Origin: Calamus simplicifolius
Taxonomy: Eukaryota > Streptophyta > Magnoliopsida > Arecales > Arecaceae
Length of the DNA stretch: 64,000 nucleotides
Direction: 5' to 3'
Assembly: GCA_900491605.1 (NCBI GenBank)
Contig: UESW01004076.1
Coordinates: 503,736 to 567,735, forward strand
Numbering within the stretch: position 1 is the stretch's first letter; each line of letters starts with the position of its first letter. Below the pieces are notes generated by a model. It was not told where the DNA came from. It searched no databases and worked only from the letters and a program-made list of their open reading frames with translations. Made by a program: the position numbers and the translations under genes. Below are positions 46,482-55,425 of this stretch, piece after piece.

Positions 46482-46498
46482 CCGAGGCTCTGATACCA
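46482..46498 (-). other. C2 primer-binding site
   Basis: Minus strand TGGTATCAGAGCCTCGG next to the 5' LTR, complementary to initiator-methionine tRNA. Confidence 0.92.
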
Positions 46499-46500
46499 AA

Positions 46501-47220
46501 TGAAGAGTGGATCGTCCTCTTTATAACCTTGGAGCATAGCACGCATTCGGCCAGCCCCAAGTTGTGTGGAGATGCGGAAGCGAGATGATATCCCTGCTGA
46601 AATTTCTGCAGCAGAATTTTGGATCTTGATCTTAGTAATCTTCCCAGATTGATTAGCAACTAGGATTTTCCTTGGTTTCTTGCGCCCCAAGATTGTAAGA
46701 GAGGGTCGTGGCCTCTCTTCTTCCTCACGTGAACCTTCAGATCTGATCCAGAGAATCAAGAGACGCTGCCCAAGGAGAAGGTACTGCTAGGGTTTCTTTC
46801 TTCTCCTTCTTTGAGAGAGGCGGCTCCAAGAAGATGGCTAGGGCAGAGATGGCAGCAATAAAACCCTAGAAACCTAGGGCATCTATATGTGAGAAAGAGA
46901 GGAGGAGGAAGAGAAGGGATAGCTTATTCTAGAAAGAAAAGGGTTTCTTTCATTCATCTCTAATCATCATCGTTACATGACTATATATAACCCATCCCCA
47001 TGACGGCCACCAAATAAAACCAACACCACACATGAACCGGTGCCTTATTATGGATAATAAACCTAAAAAACTCCCTTGGACCAATCCACATCTTGGGCCC
47101 AAACCCAGCCCAATGATAGACTAGCCCCCTCAAGACCCAACAACCTGAGCCTTAACCCTGTGGAGCCTACAAACCTTCATCCTAAGATTTAAGCTTTGGA
47201 GTACCACATCAGGCTCTACA
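46501..47220 (-). repeat. C2 5' LTR (720 bp)
   Basis: Ends TGAAGAG and GCTCTACA on the plus strand, matching 41548-42269 closely. TSD AATTC follows at 47221-47225. Confidence 0.95.
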
Positions 47221-47225
47221 AATTC

Positions 47226-48235
47226 TAGATTCTAGACTGATCTGTTTTATTTTGTTCTAATAACGGCTCATCTATGCCAACTCAATAGATCCCCAAATTA
47301 AAACAAAAAAAAAAATTATAAAATAAAATCTAAGACTAGGGTCACTATCTTGGGTTTAATGTCTTCAATTCGATGGGGCGTTGAAAAGCATGATTTAGGG
47401 CATTGAAGAGGGGTCTGTTCTTCCGTCTAGTTAACCAGGTCATAGCACTTTTTTTAAAAAAAAAATTATATTTCAAAAGTTAATATACCACATAAAATTA
47501 GATCAGTGTGCACACTAAACTATTGTAGCTGAACAAGTTAGCTAATCATTTCACAAATTTTTTATGATAAATTAAGATGTCATAAAGTCGATTCTTTTCT
47601 CTACCATCCAATCCATATCACAGTCGGCCCCATGCCATGTATCACCTCCTCGCAGCCATCCAGCCACAAAAAGACGCGCAATGCCACCCGCTTTTATCGT
47701 GTTCGGCCACCATAATCCATACACACGCCTCTGCCACGCCGAAATTATTTCCTACGTTCGTGCGCACTGGTTTGGAGTGACGGCGGCACTGGTTTTTTTT
47801 TTTTTTTTAAAGAAAGAAATTAAAAATATACAGTATATATTTTTATTTTAAATTTTATTAAAATTTATCTCCTGTATAACTTAGTACTACGCTAATTAGA
47901 TTTAGACTCAGAATGACAGAATTTTGCCTTTCCTTCGTAAGTATTTTTTTTTTTTTAATCTCTTGGACTGCCTTCGCACTGTGATTTTTCATCTGCAAAA
48001 AATAAAAATACAAATACAAATAAATAAATAAATAAATCTTGCCAGAATTTGAAAGGAAACGTTGGCTTATTCTTTGACTATGGGCGCCCATTCTATAATC
48101 TATATACCCTTGATTGGATCAACCATCTGGCGTTCAGAGAGCGCCAATTCCAGCTCATTCATCCGGCCACGTTCAGGGAACGCTCAGCTTCTCTATCCAT
48201 CCCTCACCAAACAAGCCTAAAGTAATCGTGCCTTG
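47226..48235. other. Upstream region of the OCT gene
   Basis: AT-rich with T and A runs, then a GC-richer part from about 47620. A TATA-like CTATATAC at about 48099-48106 lies upstream of the TRIM. If the TRIM and one target copy are ignored, it would be roughly 215 bases before the OCT start codon, so it is a candidate core promoter. The hairpin-like TGGCG/CGCCA pair is at 48129-48147. Confidence 0.4.
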
Positions 48236-48240
48236 GCCCA

Positions 48241-48785
48241 TGTGATGCCCTTCCCAAAAATTTTATATCAAAAAAATTGTGAGGTATTTGTATGATTTAT
48301 AATAAGTTAAGAAAGATGAACAAGTATTATTTAAATTATTTTTGGACTATGATGGTCTAAGTTGGTATGAATTTTATCTTGCTTTTTGTAACGAAACGAG
48401 TTCGTAGATTTGTGAATTTAAATCGTTACAATATGGTATCAGAGCCATGCACCATTCAAAAGTGCAGGAGCTAAATGTCACAGAGCAAAATTACATCATG
48501 GAGGATAAAAGTTATCTCTTGAATCTATGAAAATCATCTCTAGAATTTTGTCATGGATATGATCATGTATTGTTAGCAATGAGGACCTTGTTTGTAGATT
48601 GTGATGTCTCTTTTAATAGTTTTATGTTGAAAAAATAAGAGTTGGTTATAAGGCTTATAATAAGTTAAGAAAGATGAATAAGCATCAGTTAATTTTTTTT
48701 TAGATTGCGATGATCTGAATTGATGTTAATTTTATCCATCTTACTTTCTCAAGAAACGAAATAGGTTTGTGAATTTGTCGTTACA
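48241..48785 (+). mobile_element. TRIM (terminal-repeat retrotransposon in miniature), complete, 545 bp
   Basis: Two direct repeats, 48241-48430 (190 bp) and 48600-48785 (186 bp), both start TGTGATG and end CGTTACA. A primer-binding site TGGTATCAGAGCC is at 48434-48446, three bases after the left repeat. The target duplication GCCCA is at 48236-48240 and 48786-48790. The 169-bp interior has no coding capacity. Short LTRs, a primer site and no genes define a TRIM. It must have used enzymes from another LTR element. It ends 83 bases before the OCT start codon. Confidence 0.92.
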
Positions 48786-48868
48786 GCCCACCCCCGCCTC
48801 TCCTCTATTTCAGAGAGCCCTCGGCCGTTCTTTCCCTCCCACGCCTACCATTAACCGAAGCAAAAGGC

Positions 48869-50425
48869 ATGGCCGACACCACACCATTTCTCCCTCTTTA
48901 TACCCCGTCACAAACCCAACCTCAAAAAGCCAAGAAGACAGCTTCGCCGTTGTTCGACGACGCCGTCGAGAAATACGTCGGCGGCACCAGCTTGTCCCAG
49001 CTCTTCCAAGCATTCTTCTCTTCCCTCGCATGGATTTTTGACGCCCAGCAGACGTTCATCAATATCTTCACTGACGTTGAGCCCAGTTGGCACTGCACCC
49101 GCGGCGACGACCCATCTTGCTCATCGGCGAGCAACCCCTGCAGCCTCCCCAAGGGCTCATGGGCATGGGACCTCCCCAAGCACACCTCCATTGTATCCGA
49201 ATGGGACCTGGAGTGCTCCTCTTCGGCCCTCGCCAGCTTGCCCGCATCGGCCTACTTCGTGGGCTGTCTCATCGGAGGGCTCTTGCTTGCAACACTCGCC
49301 GACTCTTTACTTGGACGAAAGAAAATGCTCGTCTTCTCATGCCTCACCATGTCCCTGGCCGGCGCTCTGACAGTCATTTCGCCGAACGTATGGGTCTACT
49401 CGGCCTTGAGATTTATTTGTGGGTTCGGACGAGCCACCGTCATCACCTGCGCGCTCGTGCTATCGACGGAAATCGTCAGCAAAAAGTGGCGAGATGGTGT
49501 CAGCATCATCGGGTTCGTTTGTTTTGCCCTTGGCTTCTTATCTTTGCCCGCTATGGCCTATATCAATCGGGGGTCATCATGGAGGACCCTCTATCTATGG
49601 ACCTCAGTTCCTTGTTTCTGCTACTCTGTTTTGCTTTATTTCCTGGTCCAAGAATCTCCGAGGTGGCTCCTAGTACGAGGGCGAAGAGAAGAGGCCATCC
49701 AAGCATTGAAAGGCATCGCGGCGTCGAATGGTAACGTGATCACTTCTAGTTTCTCGAATCTAGTCATCGCAGACGATGCAGGGAACGTGGGCATCTTCGC
49801 CGTCATGAAGATACTTTGGGAGAAGAGATGGGCTTTTCGGAGGCTGGCGGCGATCGCGACGGTGGCCTTTGGTGTCGGAATGGTCTACTATGGGATGCCA
49901 CTGAATGCAGGAAATTTGACATCCAATATCTATCTGAGTGTCGCATATAACGCATTAGCCGAGCTGCCCTCAACGCTGATCACCTTCTTTTGCATTGAGA
50001 ACTTCAGTCGGAGAAGCTCGTTGCTCGTATTAACCACCTTGAGTGGCCTGTGTAGCATCTCGTGCCTCTTCATGGAGATGGAGGCGTTAAAGATGGCAGT
50101 GGAGGTGGTGTCTTTCTTCAGCGCCTCCACTGCATTGAATGTAGCCCTGGTTTACAGCATCGAGTTGTTTCCGACGTGTGTCAGGAACTCAGCGATCTCA
50201 TTGGTGAGGCAGGCTCTCGTTCTTGGTGGCGTTTTTGCTCCCATCTTGGTGGTTGAGGGGAGGAAGAAGAGTTTCTTGTCTTTTGGGGTCTTTGGCCTGG
50301 TGATAGGCTGTTTCGGGCTGTTTGCCGCTTGCTTGCCGGAGACCAGAGGGAGGAGCATATGCGATACCATGGAGGAAGAAGAGCGCAGGGAGATTTCCTC
50401 ATCCAATAACCCATCGGTAGTTTGA
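48869..50425 (+). CDS. OCT: Organic cation/carnitine transporter (OCT-type, MFS), intact single exon
   Basis: A 518-residue membrane transporter of the major facilitator superfamily, plant OCT group (sugar-transporter fold, 12 membrane helices). It moves organic cations, possibly carnitine or polyamines, across the plasma membrane or tonoplast; the substrate cannot be told from sequence. After a short N-terminal tail, helix 1 begins near residue 45. A large extracytoplasmic loop (about 68-120) with several Cys follows, typical of OCTs. Then come the MFS loop signature ADSLLGRKK (144-152), QESPRWLLVRGR (261-272), and the PETRGRS signature (490-496) before an acidic cytoplasmic tail. No stop, frameshift or intron. 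ATG at 48869 is the first in frame and gives a normal family length. It is the only intact host gene in the window. Its upstream region carries a TRIM. Confidence 0.95.
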   Translation: MADTTPFLPLYTPSQTQPQKAKKTASPLFDDAVEKYVGGTSLSQLFQAFFSSLAWIFDAQQTFINIFTDVEPSWHCTRGDDPSCSSASNPCSLPKGSWAWDLPKHTSIVSEWDLECSSSALASLPASAYFVGCLIGGLLLATLADSLLGRKKMLVFSCLTMSLAGALTVISPNVWVYSALRFICGFGRATVITCALVLSTEIVSKKWRDGVSIIGFVCFALGFLSLPAMAYINRGSSWRTLYLWTSVPCFCYSVLLYFLVQESPRWLLVRGRREEAIQALKGIAASNGNVITSSFSNLVIADDAGNVGIFAVMKILWEKRWAFRRLAAIATVAFGVGMVYYGMPLNAGNLTSNIYLSVAYNALAELPSTLITFFCIENFSRRSSLLVLTTLSGLCSISCLFMEMEALKMAVEVVSFFSASTALNVALVYSIELFPTCVRNSAISLVRQALVLGGVFAPILVVEGRKKSFLSFGVFGLVIGCFGLFAACLPETRGRSICDTMEEEERREISSSNNPSVV

Positions 50426-51413
50426 TCAAGCCACTGTTAAGTAGTCCTTCCACATGCACACACATTCTCTCTCTCTCTCCATAGGGTGAGAAACGAGATT
50501 GTGCTTCAAAATCTTGGCTCATGTTTTGCTTTTCTGTTTACGCTTTCTAGCCACCGAGTTCCAAAGCATCTTACCTTGGCTTCGGTTTCTTTGGTTTTTC
50601 AAAATTAAGATCTTTTTGAGCAGGCATTAAAAATATATATATATAGAAGCATAAAACATTGTGAATATGAGATTATTCTAATAACAATATCACGCTGAAC
50701 AAATAGTGATGCCCCGTTTCACTGGTGAAACAGAGCATTTACATGGAAGTGGATGAAGCATCGCAGAAAACCCCGACCATCCCCTTCTCCAGCCCAAACC
50801 CCAGCCACTCAATTCTCCTTCAGACCACTTGGCCACTAACCTAACAGCCGTACGTATATGATTGTAAACCACCATCCATTGTCTATAAAAGATCAGGAAC
50901 TTTCTTCTGAAATCTAAGCCCTTCTCTCTCTTTTTCTTCTTCTTCTTCTTTTCCTCTCCTCTTATTCATAAGCACAGATCGGAGTTAGACCAAATTCGAA
51001 CCACTATTCTTCTTCCCTGGCGATGCTAATAGTGGGGAGCAGCGCCGGGTAAAGACAGCGGCCCAATCCTCTGTTTCAGTTTTAAATTGTCTGTTCTGAT
51101 CGAGATCCATATAATTCGGCCATCAAATCTTTAAACTGGGTCAATTAAAAGGCTCGAAAAGATGCACCATTATCCTGCATCATCACCATCGCATTTTTGC
51201 TACTTTCATCATTCATTACTATATCTACACCCTCGAGTATAAAACGTGATATGCCAAGAGAATATATGCAAGTAGGTGCTGCCTTAAGAACATAGTAACT
51301 AAGAGAAAGCGAAGCCTACTTCATCCCTTTCGATCAACAGCCCAAGCAGGCATCAACATGCACCACAAGCTAATGGTGATTGGTGACATAAGGATTCCTT
51401 TTATGATGGATAG
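50426..51413. other. Downstream flank of OCT
   Basis: 3' untranslated region and intergenic DNA. A CT repeat at 50466-50480, a TA run at about 50632-50643, and a pyrimidine-rich tract (CTTCTTCTTCTTCTT) near 50930-50960, preceded by TATAAAAG at 50884-50891. The last pair resembles a promoter with a Y-patch, but no gene follows it. No AATAAA signal was found close to the stop. Confidence 0.45.
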
Positions 51414-52532
51414 TGATGGGGCGGTGAACCCCTGGGCAACGGTGATTGCACTTGGGCCAGACCCCTTCAGTCGGCCCATCTTCATCGGCCTCAGCAAGTT
51501 GGCCCATCCTCGCCGGCCTTGGCTCATCCCAGTCGGCCTCGATAAGTTGGCCTATCCTCGCTGGCCTCGGTCTCGTCTCCGAAGTCGGCCTCCTCTACTC
51601 AGCCCTTGGAGTCGACCTCGCTTTCGGACTCGGCCCCAGCTTCCTAAGCGGCTTCTCCTTCGGATTCGGCCCCAACCTCCAAGGCGGCCTCTTCTCCGGA
51701 ATCGGCCCCAGCCTTCAAGGTGGCCTTGTCTCCAAACTCTGCCCCAGCCTCCAAGGCGGCCTCGCTTCCAGACTAAGCCATAACTCCAAGGTGGCCTCGT
51801 CTTCGGAATCGGCCCCAGCCTCTAATGTGGCCTTGTCTCCGAACTCGGCCCCAGCCTCTAAGACGGCCCCCTCTCTAACAAAACCGAACCCACCAACCAA
51901 GACTCCATGAATGAGGCTGATGAAGACTACCAGCAGCCACATTGCAAGGCTCATGTATCTGGCTCCACCACTTACCATTGTCCGCATAGGACAACAGATT
52001 GCCCACGCCCTACAAGCCTGCAACAACCATCAGCAACCATCCAAATCAAGTGGCCACCAACTCTGGCAGGACCTGTCCCACCAACCAGCTGTAGCCATCC
52101 ACATTAGATGGGACACGACCTGCAACTCCGACAAGTCATAAGGAGTGAAGCCCTACTATGTTGACCCTATCATAAATGCTCTTATAGGTAGTTACACCTC
52201 AAGTCTCACAGACTCCAAGCATCAATAAAATTGGTTAAAGGAACCCCCGGCAAAGTAAGCCAAGCTAAGCCCAAGTAAGGCATTCAGGCCCTTACGCGCT
52301 CATAGAGAGAGCTCTTGTCTAAAGCCTCTCTCTCTTTCTCTCTTGAGCTTTCTCAAGCTTACGGCTGTTGCCCAGAGCACTAACTTGAGCGTCGGAGGGT
52401 TTCCGCCGGAATCTTCGGTCCTTAGGACTTTTTGTATGCTCCCAATCGAGCGAAGCCCATCGGAGGATCCTTGGCATGTTGGAGAAGGCGATTGGATGCT
52501 CGCGGATGTTCGAGGAGGATGATCTAGCTACA
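51414..52532 (+). repeat. T3 5' LTR (about 1119 bp)
   Basis: Start TGATGGGGC fixed by comparison with 55125. The end, ...TAGCTACA, is placed by the primer site and may be off by a few bases. 51600-51890 holds a GC-rich repeat of about 45 bp (CGGCCCCAGCCTCCAAGGCG). Frames there (51446-51910) are repeat translation. Confidence 0.8.
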
Positions 52533-52537
52533 AAAGA

Positions 52538-52554
52538 TTGGCGCGCCAGGTAGG
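52538..52554 (+). other. T3 primer-binding site
   Basis: TTGGCGCGCCAGGTAGG, the same site as in T1 (TTGGCGCGCCAGGAAGG), which links T3 to the T1/T2 lineage. Confidence 0.85.
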
Positions 52555-52618
52555 AGGGCAGAGCACAGACCATTAACAATGCTAGCATGCAGATCCTCAT
52601 CCCCCCGGATCAAAAAAG

Positions 52619-53173
52619 ATGGTGATGACAAAGCCCAAAAGGTTTTCTACTAGTCATGGGGAAGCATCCTCATGACGAGCTGAGCAACAAAAAGCCAGCC
52701 GCTCTACTCCACCATCATCACCACTTCAGTCCACTCAACCGAACCAGCTCGTTACAATCACCCAACAAGTCCAAGTATTGGTGGTAGTTGTCCAAAAGCT
52801 ACAGGAGTAATACTCCATGGCCACACAGCATCAATCAAGAGCTTCTACTCCCCCTCTAGTTGCTGCTCAGGTCAGCAATCATTCAACTCACAGGAGATCC
52901 CCCCCAGCGAAAGACTCACCGCTGTCATGCCTCTCCGGAGCACCATCAACAAGAGCATTCTCAAGCTCTTCAGCAAGAGCATCATTAAGCTCTCCAACAG
53001 AAGCAACATCAAGCTCTCCAGCAAGAGCCTCCTCAAGCTCTCCAGCAAGAGCAACATCAAGCTCATTAGCAAGAGCACCATTAAGCTCACCAACAAGCAC
53101 CACGATCATGAAGCCCCCAAGCGAGGGCGCTGGCACCTCCCACCTTCATTCAACATGGTTCCCTGGGGGGTAG
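52619..53173 (+). pseudogene. gag: T3 gag N-terminal remnant
   Basis: ATG at 52619 gives MVMTKPKR, like T2 MVVTRAQD. A later segment TITQQVQVLVVVVQKLQE then MATQHQSR parallels T2 LTQQVQTLTAMVHGLQQ and VATQHQTA in order and spacing. Stops at 52673 and about 52808 break it. The rest is a Ser/Ala-rich low-complexity tail made by a short repeat (CAAGCTCTCCAGCAAGAG). No main Gag domain and no zinc knuckle follow. 53174-53340 holds nothing recognisable. Confidence 0.65.
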
Positions 53174-53340
53174 GTTGTCAATATACTAAAGTATTCAAAT
53201 CAGTAGAAGGAGACAAATTCTTTCCAAGACATTTCACAAATGAGCTCCAGTTATGCTGATTTATCATTCAGTCTCTCCATGCAAGGAAGACGGACCTCCA
53301 AACTCCGTGATGGATGCCTCTAACAAGCCACCCAAAAAGG

Positions 53341-54060
53341 ACCCCTACGGCCCAGGCAGCTCTCTAGTCACTACTCGGGCTGGCCAAAGAAATCTCTGAG
53401 GTGGTTACAAAGAAAAAGGACCCTGACGGTCTCAGCGACTCTCGAGTCACCACTCGGGCCAGCCAAAGAAACCCCCGAGGTGGTTACAAAGAAAAAGGAT
53501 CCTGACAGTCTCAACGACTCTTAGGTCATCACTCAGGCTAGACGAAGAAACCCCTGAGGCAGTTACGAAGAAAAAGGACCCTGATGGCCCAGGCAACTCT
53601 CAAGTCACTACTCGGTTCGGCCAAAGAAAACCCCCGAGGTGGTTACGAAGAAAAAGGACCTCGATGGTCTCAGTGACTCTCGGATCACCATTTGGGCTAG
53701 CCGAAGAAACCCCCGAGATGGTTACGAAGAAAAAGGACCTGACGGCCTAAGTGGCTCTCGGGTCACCACCTATGACGGCCAAAGAAACTCCCGAGGCGGT
53801 TATAAAGAAAAAGGACCCCGACGGTCTCAACGACTCTTGGGTCACCACTCGGGCCGGCCGAAGAAACCCCCGAGGTGGTTACGAAGAAAAATGACCCCGA
53901 CAGCCCAGGTGGCTCTCAGGTCACCACTCAGACCGACCAAAGAAACCTCCAAGACTGTTACGAAGAAAAAGGACCCCGACGGCCCAGACGGCTCTCGGGT
54001 CACCACTCGAGCCGGTCGAAGAAACCTCCAAGGCGGTTCTGAAGAAAAAGCTCTTATTCG
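53341..54060 (+). repeat. Tandem repeat, about 9 units of 79 bp, in T3
   Basis: GAGGTGGTTACGAAGAAAAA or a variant recurs at 53398, 53477, 53556, 53636, 53715, 53793, 53872, 53951 and 54031. Units also contain GGTCACCACTCGGGCCGGCC. Confidence 0.93.
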
Positions 54061-54239
54061 ACGTCGACATAATATGACACAAAAGCAAAAGCTACAAAAT
54101 GCTAGGTACACTACACTTTAAGAAAAATTTCTTTTCATTAATGTTTGAATGCATTACAGAAAAATCGACAAAGTCGGGCTATAAAAATATTCAAGTAAAC
54201 AAAAATACAAGGGCCTATGCCCCAGAGGACCCTGATCTA

Positions 54240-54655
54240 TCCTCGGCTGCGCTCCATCTCTGCCTCAGCAGCATCATTGCAGCCTCAGCGGCTTTATCTC
54301 TGCCTCAGTGGCCTTATCTCTGCTTCAGCAGCTTTATTTAGTCTTAGCGGCTTTATCTCTGCCTTAGTGGCCTTATCTCTGCTTCAGCAGTTTTATTTCA
54401 GCCTCAATGGCTTCATCACATCCTCAACGTCTTTATCTCTACCTCAGCAGCTTTATCTCTGCCTCAGTGGCCTTATCTCTGCTTCATCAGTTTTATTTCA
54501 GCCTCAGCAGCTTTATTTCAGCCTCACTGGCTCTATTTCATTTTCAGCGGCTTTATCTCAGCCTCAATGGCTTTATCCTAGCCACAACGACTCTATTTCA
54601 GCCTTTATGGCTTTATTTTTCCTCAGTAGCTTCGTTTTAGCTTCGACAACCAATA
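54240..54655 (+). repeat. Minisatellite, about 20 units of 20 bp, in T3
   Basis: Units such as GCCTCAGCGGCTTTATCTCT with variation at every position. Frames over it (54217-54666) are repeat translation. The stretches at 54061-54239 and 54656-55109 show no gene; the latter ends in a purine tract. Confidence 0.9.
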
Positions 54656-55109
54656 GCCAACCGTAAGGCCTTTGCTCAAATTGTACACTTGCAACAAGTT
54701 GACGGTGCTGGCCACTCTCAGCCAGCCAATTAGAAGCCCTAAGTCAACTCACAATCTGGAGAGACCAACTCCCAACTCACAGTTGATGGGCATCCACTTT
54801 CAAACTCTGCTTCGGGAGAGGATTACTGGCTGCCCTCAGCCAGTCAAAGGTAATCAACTTACCTCCAATATTGCCTAAAGTTTTTTGAGTGGGCAAGCAC
54901 ACAGTTTCAGAAAGCATGTAAACGAGGTTACAAGTTTGCACAAGGACAGACCAAAATTGTCAACATCAAAAGCAGTGCAAAAAGAAGAGGATCCCTCCAC
55001 TCGGAAGGGTTCAGAGCCCAAGCAAGTGTGAAAAGACAAGTGCAAAGATAAAGAATTCTACACTCCTTTCGCTTGGCGGATACAAGGCACGCGGTTGCAC
55101 AAGCTCAGG

Positions 55110-55124
55110 AGTGTAGGGGGCATC
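55110..55124 (+). other. T3 polypurine tract
   Basis: AGTGTAGGGGGCATC directly before the 3' LTR start TGATGGGG at 55125. Confidence 0.65.
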
Positions 55125-55425
55125 TGATGGGGCCAATGAACCTCCATGGGCAACAGTGATTGCAATGCGGCTAGACCCCCCAGTCGGCCCATCCTCGTCG
55201 GCCTCGGCCCATCCTCCCCGGCCTTGGCTCATCCCAGTCGGCCTCGGCAAGTCGGCCCATCCTCGCCAGCCTCAGCCATCCCAGTTAGCCTCGGCCTCAT
55301 CCTAGTCGGCCTCCTCTACTCGGCCCCGTAGGTGGCCTGGCTTCCAAACTTGGCCCGAGCTTCCTAGGCGGCCTCTCCTTTAGACTCAGCCCCAGCTTCC
55401 TAGGCGACCTCTTCTCCAGACTCGG
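55125..55425 (+). repeat. T3 3' LTR, left part
   Basis: Matches 51414 onward (GATGGGG, GGCAACAGTGATTGCA, CAGTCGGCCCATC). It stops at 55425 where G1's LTR begins with TGTCAGG. Confidence 0.8.

Larger units (their letters stand above)
41548..47220 (-). mobile_element. Ty1/copia element C2, complete
   Basis: Minus-strand element of 5673 bp with LTRs 41548-42269 and 46501-47220 and target duplication AATTC at 41543-41547 and 47221-47225. The LTRs differ at only a modest number of positions, so it is fairly young. The order from the right is gag, protease, integrase, reverse transcriptase, RNase H, as in copia, with TNT1-94-like wording. Two nonsense changes and at least three one-base shifts inactivate it. 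Confidence 0.96.
51414..55425 (+). mobile_element. Non-autonomous Tat-type element T3 (3' LTR interrupted by G1)
   Basis: Plus-strand LTR element. The 5' LTR is 51414 to about 52532; the primer-binding site is at 52538. A gag N-terminal remnant, a 79-bp tandem repeat, a 20-bp minisatellite and a purine tract follow, and the 3' LTR starts at 55125 (same TGATGGGGC... GGGCAAC opening). The 3' LTR is broken at 55425 by G1; its remainder should lie beyond the window. No protease, reverse transcriptase or integrase is present, so it depends on a partner. Confidence 0.85.

Noticed and set aside
49087..49734. 215-codon plus frame overlapping the OCT gene
   Set aside because: Shadow frame of a GC-rich real gene; the OCT frame has clear family motifs throughout.
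51446..51910. 154-codon plus frame before the TRIM-like region of T3
   Set aside because: Ser/Gly/Pro-rich translation of a 45-bp repeat in T3's LTR.
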